In this document: one piece after another, positions 1 to 8,166 of the stretch | Position numbering within the stretch: the stretch's first letter is position 1 | Layout of the letters: each line of letters starts with the position of its first letter | Source: Bacteroidia bacterium | GTDB lineage: Bacteria; Bacteroidota; Bacteroidia; Flavobacteriales; Flavobacteriaceae | Length of the DNA stretch: 64,000 bases | NCBI GenBank assembly: GCA_030427585.1 | Contig: JAUIBW010000001.1 | Coordinates: forward strand, 248,001-312,000 | Direction: 5' to 3' | The notes under the pieces: model-generated | Databases searched by the model: none | Told to the model about the DNA's origin: nothing | Seen by the model: the letters and a program-made list of their open reading frames with translations, nothing else | Program-made: the position numbers and the translations under genes

Positions 1-2
1 AA

Positions 3-947
3 GTATTTGCTCCAGAGCATGGTTTTAGAGGTAAGGCAGATGCTGGAGAATTAGTAGCTGATAGTAAGGATATTAAAACCGGGCTTCCTATTTTTTCTCT
101 ACACGGAAAAAACAAAAAACCATCTAAAGAAGCTTTATCTAATATCGACATTGTTGTTTTTGATATTCAGGATGTAGGAGTTCGTTTTTATACCTATATT
201 TCGACATTACATTATGTAATGCAAGCTTGTGCAGAAAATAGCATCCCTGTCCTGATACTGGACCGTCCAAATCCAAATGCACATTATATTGATGGGCCGA
301 CTCTAGAATCTGAGCACTCAAGCTTTCTGGGGGTACATCCAATACCGCTAGTTCATGGTATGACTATTGGCGAATATGCAAAAATGATAAATGGCGAAGG
401 TTGGTTGGGAAAAAATCTAGCTTGTGAAATCAATATTATTCCTGTTAAAAACTACTCCCACAATGCTTCATATAGCTTACCCATACGACCATCACCAAAC
501 TTACCTAATGATAAAGCTATCAATTTATATCCTAGTCTTGGTTTTTTTGAAGGAACAACCATAAATGCAGGTCGTGGTACCGAAACACAGTTTCAAATTT
601 TTGGTTCTCCTAATCTGATTATAGAAAAATATGATTATGCTTACATTCCCAGGCCAAATTTTGGTTCTAAATATCCTAAACATAGAGGAGAGGTATGTTA
701 CGGAAAAGATTTAAGAAAAAGTGAGTCATTAGATTCTATAAACTTAGAGTGGTTAATTAATGCTTATAACCATACCAAAGTCAAAGAAAAGTTTTTTAAT
801 ACCAAATCCTTTACCATTCACGCAGGAACAAAAAAATTACAACAACAAATTGAACAAGGTCTTTCTTTTCAAGAAATTAAAAATACATGGGCAGAAGGTC
901 TAGAAAAGTTTAAGGTTAAAAGAGCACAATATCTAATCTATAAATAG
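3..947 (+). CDS. DUF1343 protein (NamZ-type exo-beta-N-acetylmuramidase), 5' partial
   Basis: The reading frame is open from base 3, so the gene enters from outside the window; 314 C-terminal residues are visible. It carries the DUF1343 signatures: an APEHGFRG segment at the very start, FDIQDVGVRFYTY about 55 residues in, LDRPNPN, and a glycine-rich GFFEGTTINAGRGTETQF segment. Characterised DUF1343 members (NamZ of Tannerella and Bacillus) release N-acetylmuramic acid from the non-reducing end of peptidoglycan fragments, so a role in cell-wall recycling or scavenging is likely. The signal peptide cannot be seen because the N-terminus is missing. The first in-frame ATG (219) lies inside the conserved domain and is not the start. 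Confidence 0.9.
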   Translation, partial: VFAPEHGFRGKADAGELVADSKDIKTGLPIFSLHGKNKKPSKEALSNIDIVVFDIQDVGVRFYTYISTLHYVMQACAENSIPVLILDRPNPNAHYIDGPTLESEHSSFLGVHPIPLVHGMTIGEYAKMINGEGWLGKNLACEINIIPVKNYSHNASYSLPIRPSPNLPNDKAINLYPSLGFFEGTTINAGRGTETQFQIFGSPNLIIEKYDYAYIPRPNFGSKYPKHRGEVCYGKDLRKSESLDSINLEWLINAYNHTKVKEKFFNTKSFTIHAGTKKLQQQIEQGLSFQEIKNTWAEGLEKFKVKRAQYLIYK

Positions 948-967
948 CATTATTTAGTTCTAAAAAA

Positions 968-981
968 CCCTATTTTCAGGG
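968..981. promoter_or_regulatory. CCCT-N6-AGGG palindrome upstream of the TPR kinase
   Basis: CCCTATTTTCAGGG lies 34 bp before the kinase start codon. A near-identical 14-mer is at 4647-4660 and a related half at 26716-26727. It is a candidate binding site for the adjacent LuxR-type regulator; this is inferred from recurrence only. Confidence 0.4.
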
Positions 982-1015
982 ATGTCAGTATATAGAAGAA
1001 TCGATACATTTGTAT

Positions 1016-3178
1016 ATGCTGAAGTTTATACAAAAAATTATTATCTATTATGTTATTATCCTACCTTTTATTTTAACAGCACAGATAAATGAAGGTAAGA
1101 TTTCCTCTATTCCTAAAAAACTCAACACCTATAAAGAAGAAAAAATACAACTCGACAAAGCTTATGCTTTTCTTGAAACCAACAAAAATGATGAAGCGTA
1201 TCAAATCAGCCATAGGCTTCTAAAAAAAACATTTCATAAAAAAACAAAGCTATATGCCTCAATAATTTTAGGCTCTTATTTTAATTACAAAAACTTAGCC
1301 GATTCTGCATTATACTATGGCAATAAATCCATAAAACTTATAGGAGATAAAAAAGACTCTATTTCAATGTTACGCTTATCTTTAGTTTATAATATTATTG
1401 CTAATGCATATGGAGATAAAAGCTTATTAGAAGAAAGTAAAAAATGGCATCTTAAAGGAATTGAAATTACTGAAAAATATCAGGCAAAGGGGCAGTATTA
1501 CAAAAAAATACATAATCTAGCATCAACACATATTAGATCAGGCAATTATGAGTATGCCATACAACTTCTAGAATCTTGTTTAGAGTACCATAATGAGCCT
1601 GATTTTACATTTACTGTTTATATCAGTCTTGCAAGTGCATATTCATTAAAAAATAACACCGAACTTGCTTTATCATACTTAAAAAAGACACTTGATTTTT
1701 TTGAAAAAGATGAAAAATCAAAAAATCAAGTCATAATACTTCAAAACATAGGTGTTCAGTATCATATTATGAAAAATTATGATGAAGCAATTAAATATTA
1801 TAACAAAGCCTTTTTAATTGGTAAAGAAAAAGGTTATCACAGACCAACAATTGATGCTATGATGAATACAGGTCTTGTATATCAAGATCAAGAGGTCTAT
1901 AATAAAGCTATAGAGTATTATACAGAAGCCCTACTAATTTCAGAAAAATTAGGTTTTTTAGATAAACAAGCCATCATTTATGATCACCTAAAGACAAGTG
2001 CAAAAGCACAAAACAATTATAAAGATGCCTATTCATATCTTAAAAAAGAAATAAAAATCAAAGACTCAATAAGTAAGTTACAGAAGAGTAAGGAACTTAA
2101 TGAACTTGAAATAAAATTTAACACCCTTCAAAAAGAAAAAGAAATAAAAGTTCTTCAGGTCGAAAATGCAAATCGAGAATTGGATTTAAAAAATCAGGAA
2201 GAAGCGATCAAAAATCTTAAATTACAACAAGAGATTGAAAAAAAAGAAACTCACAACAAGATTTTATCTTTTCAGAATGCTTCAGAAAAAAAACTTAACG
2301 AAATTGCATTACTAAAAAAAGATCAGGAAATTCAAGAATCTAAATTAGCCAGGCAAAAAAGTATTAAAAATAGTATCTTGTACTCTTTTTTAATTCTTCT
2401 TATTCCAGTTATTGGTTTATTGTTTACATACTATCAAAAACTTCAGACTCAGAATGAATTAAACAAAAAACAAGAAGAAATAAGTGAGCAAAAAATTTCT
2501 TCTCTAATTAAAGATCAAGAGTTAAAACTAATTAAAGCATCTATCAAAGGTCAGGATAAAGAAAGAAAACGAATTGCACTGGAGCTACACGACAGTATCG
2601 GTGGTAATCTTGCTGCTATAAAACTGCAATTAAACAATACTGTACTTCATGGAAACAAAAAAACAATATCAATAATTAATAATCAATTAGATGACACCTA
2701 TGAACAGGTACGTAATTTATCGCATAACTTGATCCCTAAAAAATTTAGTAAAAACAACTTTTGTGATGTACTTGAAGAGTATTTTAATAATATCGGTGGA
2801 ACGACTAGTCTAAGTACTTCTTTTGTAGCATACCCAAGAACAGAAATTGATATTTTGGACGAAACTTTGCAAATCGAAATTTTTAAAATTATTCAGGAAC
2901 TTATTACTAATACTATTAAACATGCTAAAGCTACTTCTGTAGAGCTTCAATTAAATTTAGTAGAAAATATGGTAAATGTACTATTCGAAGATAATGGTAT
3001 AGGTTTTAATGCAAAAAACAAAGCTACCGGACTTGGGTTTGAGAATATCAAAAATCGATTAAAAAAAGTATCTGGTACTTTTCATATCGATTCTAGAATT
3101 AATCGAGGTACTATTATAGATATAGAAGTTCCTGCATTAACATCAATTAATGGAAAAAAGAGCTATAATCATCACTAG
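1016..3178 (+). CDS. TPR-containing sensor histidine kinase (HisKA_3/NarL-type)
   Basis: A 720-residue sensor kinase. It has an N-terminal hydrophobic segment that reads as a signal peptide (residues 5-22, ending TAQ), TPR-like helical repeats over about residues 35-340, a charged coiled coil (about 350-445), one membrane segment (about 455-475), and a HisKA_3 dimerisation helix with phospho-acceptor His525 in the motif LELHDS. The C-terminal HATPase_c domain shows an N-box (ELITNTIKHA), DNGIGF and GLGFENIKNRL. This layout, periplasmic TPR sensor then cytoplasmic kinase, is common in Flavobacteriia and pairs with LuxR regulators; one follows 87 bp downstream. I chose ATG 1016 over TTG 1010. 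A TACATTTG (1005-1012) resembling a -7 box overlaps the start, so the true start remains slightly uncertain. The ligand is unknown. Confidence 0.88.
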   Translation: MLKFIQKIIIYYVIILPFILTAQINEGKISSIPKKLNTYKEEKIQLDKAYAFLETNKNDEAYQISHRLLKKTFHKKTKLYASIILGSYFNYKNLADSALYYGNKSIKLIGDKKDSISMLRLSLVYNIIANAYGDKSLLEESKKWHLKGIEITEKYQAKGQYYKKIHNLASTHIRSGNYEYAIQLLESCLEYHNEPDFTFTVYISLASAYSLKNNTELALSYLKKTLDFFEKDEKSKNQVIILQNIGVQYHIMKNYDEAIKYYNKAFLIGKEKGYHRPTIDAMMNTGLVYQDQEVYNKAIEYYTEALLISEKLGFLDKQAIIYDHLKTSAKAQNNYKDAYSYLKKEIKIKDSISKLQKSKELNELEIKFNTLQKEKEIKVLQVENANRELDLKNQEEAIKNLKLQQEIEKKETHNKILSFQNASEKKLNEIALLKKDQEIQESKLARQKSIKNSILYSFLILLIPVIGLLFTYYQKLQTQNELNKKQEEISEQKISSLIKDQELKLIKASIKGQDKERKRIALELHDSIGGNLAAIKLQLNNTVLHGNKKTISIINNQLDDTYEQVRNLSHNLIPKKFSKNNFCDVLEEYFNNIGGTTSLSTSFVAYPRTEIDILDETLQIEIFKIIQELITNTIKHAKATSVELQLNLVENMVNVLFEDNGIGFNAKNKATGLGFENIKNRLKKVSGTFHIDSRINRGTIIDIEVPALTSINGKKSYNHH

Positions 3179-3265
3179 ATCGTTCTAGTGTCTATCTAAT
3201 CGTGAACAAGATTAGAATTACATATAGCAAGTTTTATTTAAACCTAATTACAAAAAAATAAACCA

Positions 3266-3910
3266 ATGAAATATAATTTAATCATAGCAGATGACCATAA
3301 AATGTTTTTGGATGGTTTACTAAGCATTCTTAACTCAGAGAAAGAATATAATATTTTATTAACTGCCAAAGATGGTAAACATATTGCAAAATACCTTGAG
3401 ATTAATCCTGATGAAAAAATAGATCTTATTATCACCGATATTTCTATGCCAGAATTAGATGGTATTTCTCTAAACAAAATTATAAAAGAAAGAAAGAAAA
3501 GTATAAGAACACTGGTAGTTAGTATGCATAATGATGCAGATATGATTGATAATCTTATAGAACATGATGTAGATGGGTATGTGCCAAAAAATGCTGAAAA
3601 AGAAGAGCTTTTAAAAGCTATAAAGACAATACTTAAGGGAGAGAAATATTTTTCAAAAGATATAAAAGATATTTATTTAGAAAATAAATTTGCTAAAAAG
3701 AAAAAGGAAGATATTAAACTTACTCAAAGAGAAATTGATGTTATTACCCTTATTGCGCAAGAACATACTACACAAGAAATTGCAGACCAATTGTTTTTGA
3801 GTAAACATACTATAGAAAGTTATAGAAAAAATCTTATTGCTAAACTGAATGTTAGAAATCTGGCTGGATTAACCAAGTATGCCTTAAAAATGAAGTACAT
3901 AAAACCTTGA
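3266..3910 (+). CDS. LuxR/NarL-family response regulator
   Basis: A 214-residue two-domain regulator. The receiver domain occupies residues 1-120, with the acidic pair Asp9/Asp10 and phospho-acceptor Asp58 in LIITDISMPELDG. A GerE/LuxR helix-turn-helix spans about 150-205 (LTQREIDVITLIAQ, then SKHTIESYRKNL). It follows the TPR kinase on the same strand and is almost certainly its cognate output. Its regulon may include genes near the CCCTGTTTTCAGGG-like sites in this window. A hairpin sits between kinase and regulator (about 3172-3191), and a terminator-like stem follows the gene. Confidence 0.93.
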   Translation: MKYNLIIADDHKMFLDGLLSILNSEKEYNILLTAKDGKHIAKYLEINPDEKIDLIITDISMPELDGISLNKIIKERKKSIRTLVVSMHNDADMIDNLIEHDVDGYVPKNAEKEELLKAIKTILKGEKYFSKDIKDIYLENKFAKKKKEDIKLTQREIDVITLIAQEHTTQEIADQLFLSKHTIESYRKNLIAKLNVRNLAGLTKYALKMKYIKP

Positions 3911-3941
3911 TAGGATATAGTTCTATTCTCATCAATACAAA

Positions 3942-3973
3942 AATCAGATATTATTAACCCTCTTGATCTGATT
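3942..3973 (+). terminator. Stem-loop after the response regulator
   Basis: Arms AATCAGAT and ATCTGATT flank a 16-nt loop and are followed by T-rich sequence (ATTTATTTTTTA). It fits a rho-independent terminator for the kinase/regulator pair, and ends 2 bp before the converging pseudogene. Confidence 0.55.
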
Positions 3974-3975
3974 AT

Positions 3976-4604
3976 TTATTTTTTATTACCAAATCCATCC
4001 CCTAAACGGTAACTAAGTATAATTCCATGTGTATTATTAATAGGAGTATCTCTTAGGGTTTGATTATAATTATACAATACTCGTAAGTGATTAGAAATAT
4101 AAAACCCTGCAAGAAAATTCATCGAAGAACTCGTTCTGTATCCAGCACCAATTTCAATTTTATTTTTGTAGTTCACTGTAGTATTAACATCTACCTGAAT
4201 TGGAGCTCCAGAAACATATTTAACCAAAACACTGGGAGTTATTAATACTTCTTTAAAACGTGAAGCAAAAAAACAATATCCTAAAGTCTCCCAAAACCTA
4301 CACTTGGAATTCCTATAATAATATCAGATACTCCGTCTCCATTAATATCTCCTGCGTCTTTAACAGAATTTCCGAAAAAATTCTGTGAGTCTATTCCTTC
4401 TGTAAAAAAACCATTAGTACCATCCAAAATGGATATTGGTACTTCTGGACATCCCTGTCCATAGGATATAAAGGTATTTCCTAATACCATTAAACAAAAT
4501 GTAAACACTTTTATACTAAACTCTAATTTTCGTATAAACTGAATCCTACTATTTCTCATTTTTGAAAAAAATTGTTTACACAAAACTATATTTTCCTTTA
4601 GCAT
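3976..4604 (-). pseudogene. FG-GAP protein N-terminus joined to a PorP/SprF C-terminus (deletion scar)
   Basis: On the minus strand an ORF starts at 4604. It encodes a signal peptide and the start of an integrin-like FG-GAP repeat (VKDAGDINGDGVSDIIIGIP), then hits a stop at 4281-4283. In another frame, overlapping the join, the sequence resumes as the C-terminal strands of a PorP/SprF-family outer-membrane protein (about 4290 down to 3976: ITPSVLVKYVSGAPIQVDV through to SYRLGDGFGNKK). In Flavobacteriia large FG-GAP surface proteins are often followed by a PorP/SprF gene, as partners of type IX secretion. I infer one deletion that removed most of both genes and joined them out of frame. Neither half should be functional. 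Confidence 0.75.
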
Positions 4605-4646
4605 TGAATTTCACTACAAATAGGGTTTTTACCAAATATAAATACC

Positions 4647-4660
4647 CCCTGTTTTCAGGG
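4647..4660. promoter_or_regulatory. CCCTGTTTTCAGGG palindrome
   Basis: It lies 43 bp upstream of the relic FG-GAP start on the minus strand. It matches the motif at 968-981 in 13 of 14 positions, so it may be the operator of the lost surface-protein operon. Confidence 0.4.
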
Positions 4661-4818
4661 TAAATATTTTCACCAGAAAAGGTGTGTTTCTCATCAACTG
4701 TATCGCTCATCTTTGTACTGTGATTTTTGGTCTTCAAAACATGTATCAAAAAAACAGATATAAGAAGTTATGTATAAAATCACAAAAAATAAATACTAAC
4801 CCTCTAAAAACTAAAATT

Positions 4819-5241
4819 ATGACTTGGGGAATCACATTAATTCTATTAAGTATTATAGCAGTACCATCACTATTGTTATCTAAAAAACCAAATGCAAAAG
4901 AACTTTTAGAAAAAATCGAACCGTATCAAGGTTGGATCGGACTCGTATTCTGTTTCTGGGGAGTATGGGGAATCATCTCGGCAATTTTAAATCTGGGATG
5001 GCTTACAACATACCCTATCTGGTGGATCACATTACTAGCAGGAAACATTATTGAAGCAGTTTTAGGTTTCATGCTTGGTTTTGGTTTAATCAACAAATTC
5101 TTTTTATCCAAAAATGAAGCTGCCAAAGAAAAAGCGAATCAGCTAAGAGAAAAATTAGCTCCAAGACAAGGTAAACTAGGGATTTTAGGAATCATAGTTG
5201 GTTGCTGGATGATTGTAGCTTCTTTCTTATTCTTTATGTAA
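4819..5241 (+). CDS. Small membrane protein, first gene of the envelope cluster
   Basis: The product has 140 residues and four predicted membrane helices: about 2-19, 33-56, 62-87 and 118-138. Between the third and fourth lies a charged cytoplasmic-type stretch ([22 protein letters not shown]). I took ATG 4819 because the first helix starts right after it; an upstream GTG (4684) and ATG (4741) would add a basic extension with no support. I do not recognise the family. It opens a run of co-directional genes to 10322 with gaps of 21-111 bp, which suggests co-transcription. Confidence 0.65.
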   Translation: MTWGITLILLSIIAVPSLLLSKKPNAKELLEKIEPYQGWIGLVFCFWGVWGIISAILNLGWLTTYPIWWITLLAGNIIEAVLGFMLGFGLINKFFLSKNEAAKEKANQLREKLAPRQGKLGILGIIVGCWMIVASFLFFM

Positions 5242-5323
5242 TAAGCATATAGAGATAATTAAGTTCAAGGTTTTATCTCTTCTGGTATTATCAAAAAACA
5301 ACCAATCAAAAAACAAGTACACC

Positions 5324-5668
5324 ATGATCATATTTGGAACAGGTTCTTCGACCATTCATCCCAAAAAATTAGAAGGAGGAAGTTGCCCATATTGTAATAC
5401 AGAAAATAATATGTGGATACAAGGATACAGAAAATATTTTCATGTGTTTTGGATACCGTTCTTTCCTATCGGAAAAAAAGTATACTCGGTTTGTGGTCAT
5501 TGTAAAGGAGCTTTTGAAGAAAGAGAATTTCAGAATCAGCAATTGATACAGAGTTTTAACGATTTTAAAAACAATCAAATAAAAACTCCATGGTATCACT
5601 TTACAGGGCTTACAATTCTGGTTGTGTTTATTGCATTACTTACTGTACTGCCATATTTGACAAAATAA
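5324..5668 (+). CDS. Zinc-ribbon membrane-anchored protein
   Basis: A 114-residue protein. The N-terminal half carries a zinc ribbon: CPYC (about residues 21-24) and a second pair CGHC (about 57-60). The aromatic stretch between them (FHVFWIPFFPIGKK) is typical of zinc-ribbon_15 proteins. A single membrane helix near the C-terminus (about 95-111) would anchor it with the ribbon in the cytoplasm. It lies 82 bp after the preceding gene and 31 bp before the SIMPL gene. Function unknown; the ribbon probably mediates protein contacts rather than catalysis. Confidence 0.75.
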   Translation: MIIFGTGSSTIHPKKLEGGSCPYCNTENNMWIQGYRKYFHVFWIPFFPIGKKVYSVCGHCKGAFEEREFQNQQLIQSFNDFKNNQIKTPWYHFTGLTILVVFIALLTVLPYLTK

Positions 5669-5699
5669 AAACCAACGTAGAATCATATAATTTTTTAAA

Positions 5700-6314
5700 A
5701 TGAAAAAACTCGTTTTTATAGTATTTCTCTTAACGGTTACATCGGTTGTTTCACAAGAAAATAATACAACCCTAACTATTGTAGGAGAAACGAACAAGCA
5801 AATAGAAGTTAACAACTATTTCATTACCATCTCGCTAAAACAAATCGTTGCAGATGGGTATCAACAACTTGAACCTAAAAGTTTATCACAAGTTAAACAA
5901 TTATACAGCGATAAGCTAAAGACCATAGGAGTTGACTTTAGTAAGTTTCAAAAGAATGTTCTCTATCAGTTGTATGCATCTTATTCTGAAGTAAATGATG
6001 TTTCGTATTACAATTATGCAACAGCTTCTGAAAAAGAAATGATCAAAATCATTAAACAGAAGATGAATGGCTTAACAATCGTACAGATCGAAGCAGTAGC
6101 TAAAGAAAAAAACAATACAGAATGGTCTGCTTTAACACTTGCCGCTATTGAAGACGCAAAAGTGAAAGCAAAAAAAACTGCCGATCACCTCAACAAAAAA
6201 TTGGGGCGCATTGTAAAGATTGAAAACTCTGATTCTAGAACGCAATACATAAACATGTATAAACCAGAAGAAGTTCAAAAACATCTTGTAACTGTAACTT
6301 TTACACTAGAATAA
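5700..6314 (+). CDS. SIMPL (DUF541) domain periplasmic protein
   Basis: A 204-residue protein with a cleavable signal peptide (MKKLVFIVFLLTVTSVVSQ) followed by a single SIMPL/DUF541 domain. Visible hallmarks are the TIVGETNKQIEVNNYFI opening, the AAIEDAKVKAKKTADHLNKKLG helix and the closing VTVTFTLE strand. Family members are periplasmic or outer-membrane-associated, and some form oligomeric rings; no enzymatic activity is established. The position between a zinc-ribbon protein and a LipL32-like protein suggests a shared envelope function. Confidence 0.85.
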   Translation: MKKLVFIVFLLTVTSVVSQENNTTLTIVGETNKQIEVNNYFITISLKQIVADGYQQLEPKSLSQVKQLYSDKLKTIGVDFSKFQKNVLYQLYASYSEVNDVSYYNYATASEKEMIKIIKQKMNGLTIVQIEAVAKEKNNTEWSALTLAAIEDAKVKAKKTADHLNKKLGRIVKIENSDSRTQYINMYKPEEVQKHLVTVTFTLE

Positions 6315-6359
6315 TAAAAGTGTATACCAATAAATTAATTAACACATAAAATCAAAAAA

Positions 6360-7043
6360 ATGAAATCAAAAATTTTAATCTTAGTCGTTATTCTTGCTTT
6401 TGGAAGTAATCTAAATGTCCAAGCTCAAAAATTAAAAAAGTTTGGTAGTTCTATCGAAAAAAAGATAGGTCCCAAAACCATAAAAGTGCCTTATACAGAT
6501 GTTGTGTCTTATATGGGGTATGCTGCACCTGGTAACGAAGATGAAGTAAAAGATGGTAAAAAATTCTATTATATTTATGTATGGATTCCTGCTGTTGCTC
6601 CAGAAATTGGGGTAAGAATGATGTCTCCTGTAGGAAAAACTAAAATTAAAAAAGCAACAAAATCTGCCGCATACACAGAAAATGCAACATCAACTGATTA
6701 TTTTGACACCTATATTACCTTAGAGCGTTCTGATATAACCAGTAAAGATAATATTAGCGAGGGTACTGTAAAAAGTGCAAACTGGGTTACTTTAGATCGT
6801 AATGATGATAGTAGTGAAATGCCTAAGCAGCCAAGTGGAAGCGGTTATAACTCTTTATTAAGATATAAAAGTGAAGCAAGTGATCCTCTTAAAGCACTAA
6901 CTGTTGGACTGTATCGTATCGGTTTTACTACATACAAAACTGGTGAAGTAAAAGGTACTTTCCTTGCAGAAGTTGCCGCTCCTATCAAATTACCAGGAGT
7001 CGTAATGGCTAAAACTATCGAAGACTTAAAAAAAGGGCTATAA
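6360..7043 (+). CDS. LipL32-like secreted protein
   Basis: A 227-residue exported protein (signal peptide MKSKILILVVILAFGSNLNVQAQ). The body resembles Leptospira LipL32 (Lipl32 family). Shared landmarks in the same order are a VVSYMGYAAPG-like segment, YYIYVWIPAVAPEIGVRMMSP, YFDTYITLER (equivalent to the Asp-Thr calcium-binding site of LipL32), a downstream DRNDDSS acidic patch, YNSLLR, and GLYRIGFTTYKTGEVKGTF. LipL32 is the most abundant outer-membrane lipoprotein of pathogenic Leptospira, and its relatives outside spirochaetes are few. Unlike LipL32 there is no lipobox cysteine, so this copy is probably soluble in the periplasm or secreted. The alignment is from memory. Confidence 0.78.
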   Translation: MKSKILILVVILAFGSNLNVQAQKLKKFGSSIEKKIGPKTIKVPYTDVVSYMGYAAPGNEDEVKDGKKFYYIYVWIPAVAPEIGVRMMSPVGKTKIKKATKSAAYTENATSTDYFDTYITLERSDITSKDNISEGTVKSANWVTLDRNDDSSEMPKQPSGSGYNSLLRYKSEASDPLKALTVGLYRIGFTTYKTGEVKGTFLAEVAAPIKLPGVVMAKTIEDLKKGL

Positions 7044-7154
7044 AACATAAATTGGAATAGTAGCACCTACGGTTATTCCTATGTTTTTTGCTTCAAAAAA
7101 TATGGGAATAACCTCTTTTATACAAGTCTTCTCTCTAAATCTCCAAATTTTAAG

Positions 7155-7358
7155 ATGCAAGAAAACGATAAACAAAATTCTAAAGAAGAAGAAAAAAATC
7201 TTCTTGATGATATCCTGGCTAATGCACTTTCTTCTACAAAAAAATATGAAGAAACAAATGCTGGCCTCGAAACCAAACGATGTAAAAGCTGTGGCGCAGC
7301 TAGACCCGAAGACACAGACCTTAAATACTGTGATTTCTGTGGAGACCAATTCTATTAA
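7155..7358 (+). CDS. Short zinc-ribbon protein
   Basis: A 67-residue cytoplasmic protein. The first 40 residues are acidic and helical; the C-terminus is a compact zinc ribbon with CKSC and CDFC pairs and ends shortly after the last cysteine. Start ATG 7155 is preceded by an A/T-rich leader with no Shine-Dalgarno site, as is usual here. It lies 22 bp before the next gene. An overlapping ORF in another frame (7081-7365) is ignored because it lacks the Cys pattern. Zinc ribbons also occur in the gene at 5324 and the gene that follows. Confidence 0.7.
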   Translation: MQENDKQNSKEEEKNLLDDILANALSSTKKYEETNAGLETKRCKSCGAARPEDTDLKYCDFCGDQFY

Positions 7359-7380
7359 AAAATAATAATCCTTTAAAAGT

Positions 7381-8145
7381 ATGTCATTTAATGAAACACA
7401 AAATAGATGGGATGGATTCCTTAAGAAAATCGAAGATCGGTTTGAGGAGATATTAGAAAAAACAGAAGCTGCACTACCTCTATTATTTAAAGCAACTGAT
7501 TTTGAAACTACTACATTTCATAATGCCTGGCAAGGAATTTATTCTCAAGCTAATGAACTGATCTGGAAAATAGATAGCACATGGGAAGATAAAGTTGAAG
7601 AAGCCTTTGAAGATGCAGGAGCAGAATTTGGCTCCAAAAAATTTATACGAGAAAGAGATAAAGGGTATTTAACCAAATTTAAACTCGAACAAAAACTAAA
7701 ATCATACGAAGTGAAAATTTTTGCAGATGCTGCAAAAAAATTATTACAAGAAGTAAAAAGCACTTTATCCAAAGATTTTTGTTGTACCCAATGTCAAGCT
7801 AAACTACCAGTAAAAGATAATTTTTTTAGATCCTATTATAGTACTTGTGAGTATTGCCAAACAGTAAATACATTCGAACCAGGGACTAAAGCCAGAAATA
7901 TCGAGCATTTTGCTATTCATGCTATTGGGGAAGAAGCAGCACTAGAGCACTATCTTCGGTATGAAGAACTTAAGTTTCAAAATTACATGCAAGATTCTGA
8001 AACCTACAGCAAAGAGGAATTAATATCTCTATATCAAAAATATGTAGAGACCTACTTAAAAAGGAGAATCGAAATTATACCAGACTATAAAGATCGGTAT
8101 GAAAAAGACCTCAAGGCTAAAACTGCATTCTTAACTAACTATTAG
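7381..8145 (+). CDS. Zinc-finger protein of unknown function
   Basis: A 254-residue soluble protein, mostly helical. Residues 1-135 are charged helices; a four-cysteine zinc knuckle follows (CTQC at about 136 and CEYC at about 159), then a further helical region ending in FLTNY. I do not recognise a named family. The tight spacing (22 bp before, 21 bp after) places it in the operon with the SPFH protein. Its zinc module echoes those of two earlier operon members and, in general layout, the zinc-ribbon proteins encoded beside Bacillus YdjI, an SPFH protein. This last comparison is inference. Confidence 0.65.
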   Translation: MSFNETQNRWDGFLKKIEDRFEEILEKTEAALPLLFKATDFETTTFHNAWQGIYSQANELIWKIDSTWEDKVEEAFEDAGAEFGSKKFIRERDKGYLTKFKLEQKLKSYEVKIFADAAKKLLQEVKSTLSKDFCCTQCQAKLPVKDNFFRSYYSTCEYCQTVNTFEPGTKARNIEHFAIHAIGEEAALEHYLRYEELKFQNYMQDSETYSKEELISLYQKYVETYLKRRIEIIPDYKDRYEKDLKAKTAFLTNY

Positions 8146-8166
8146 TAATCCTAAAAGAAAAAACAT

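Noticed and set aside
7038-7365. Overlapping ORFs on both strands at the LipL32/zinc-ribbon junction
   Set aside because: Only the frame 7155-7358 carries a CxxC...CxxC zinc ribbon; the others are low-complexity and conflict with it.
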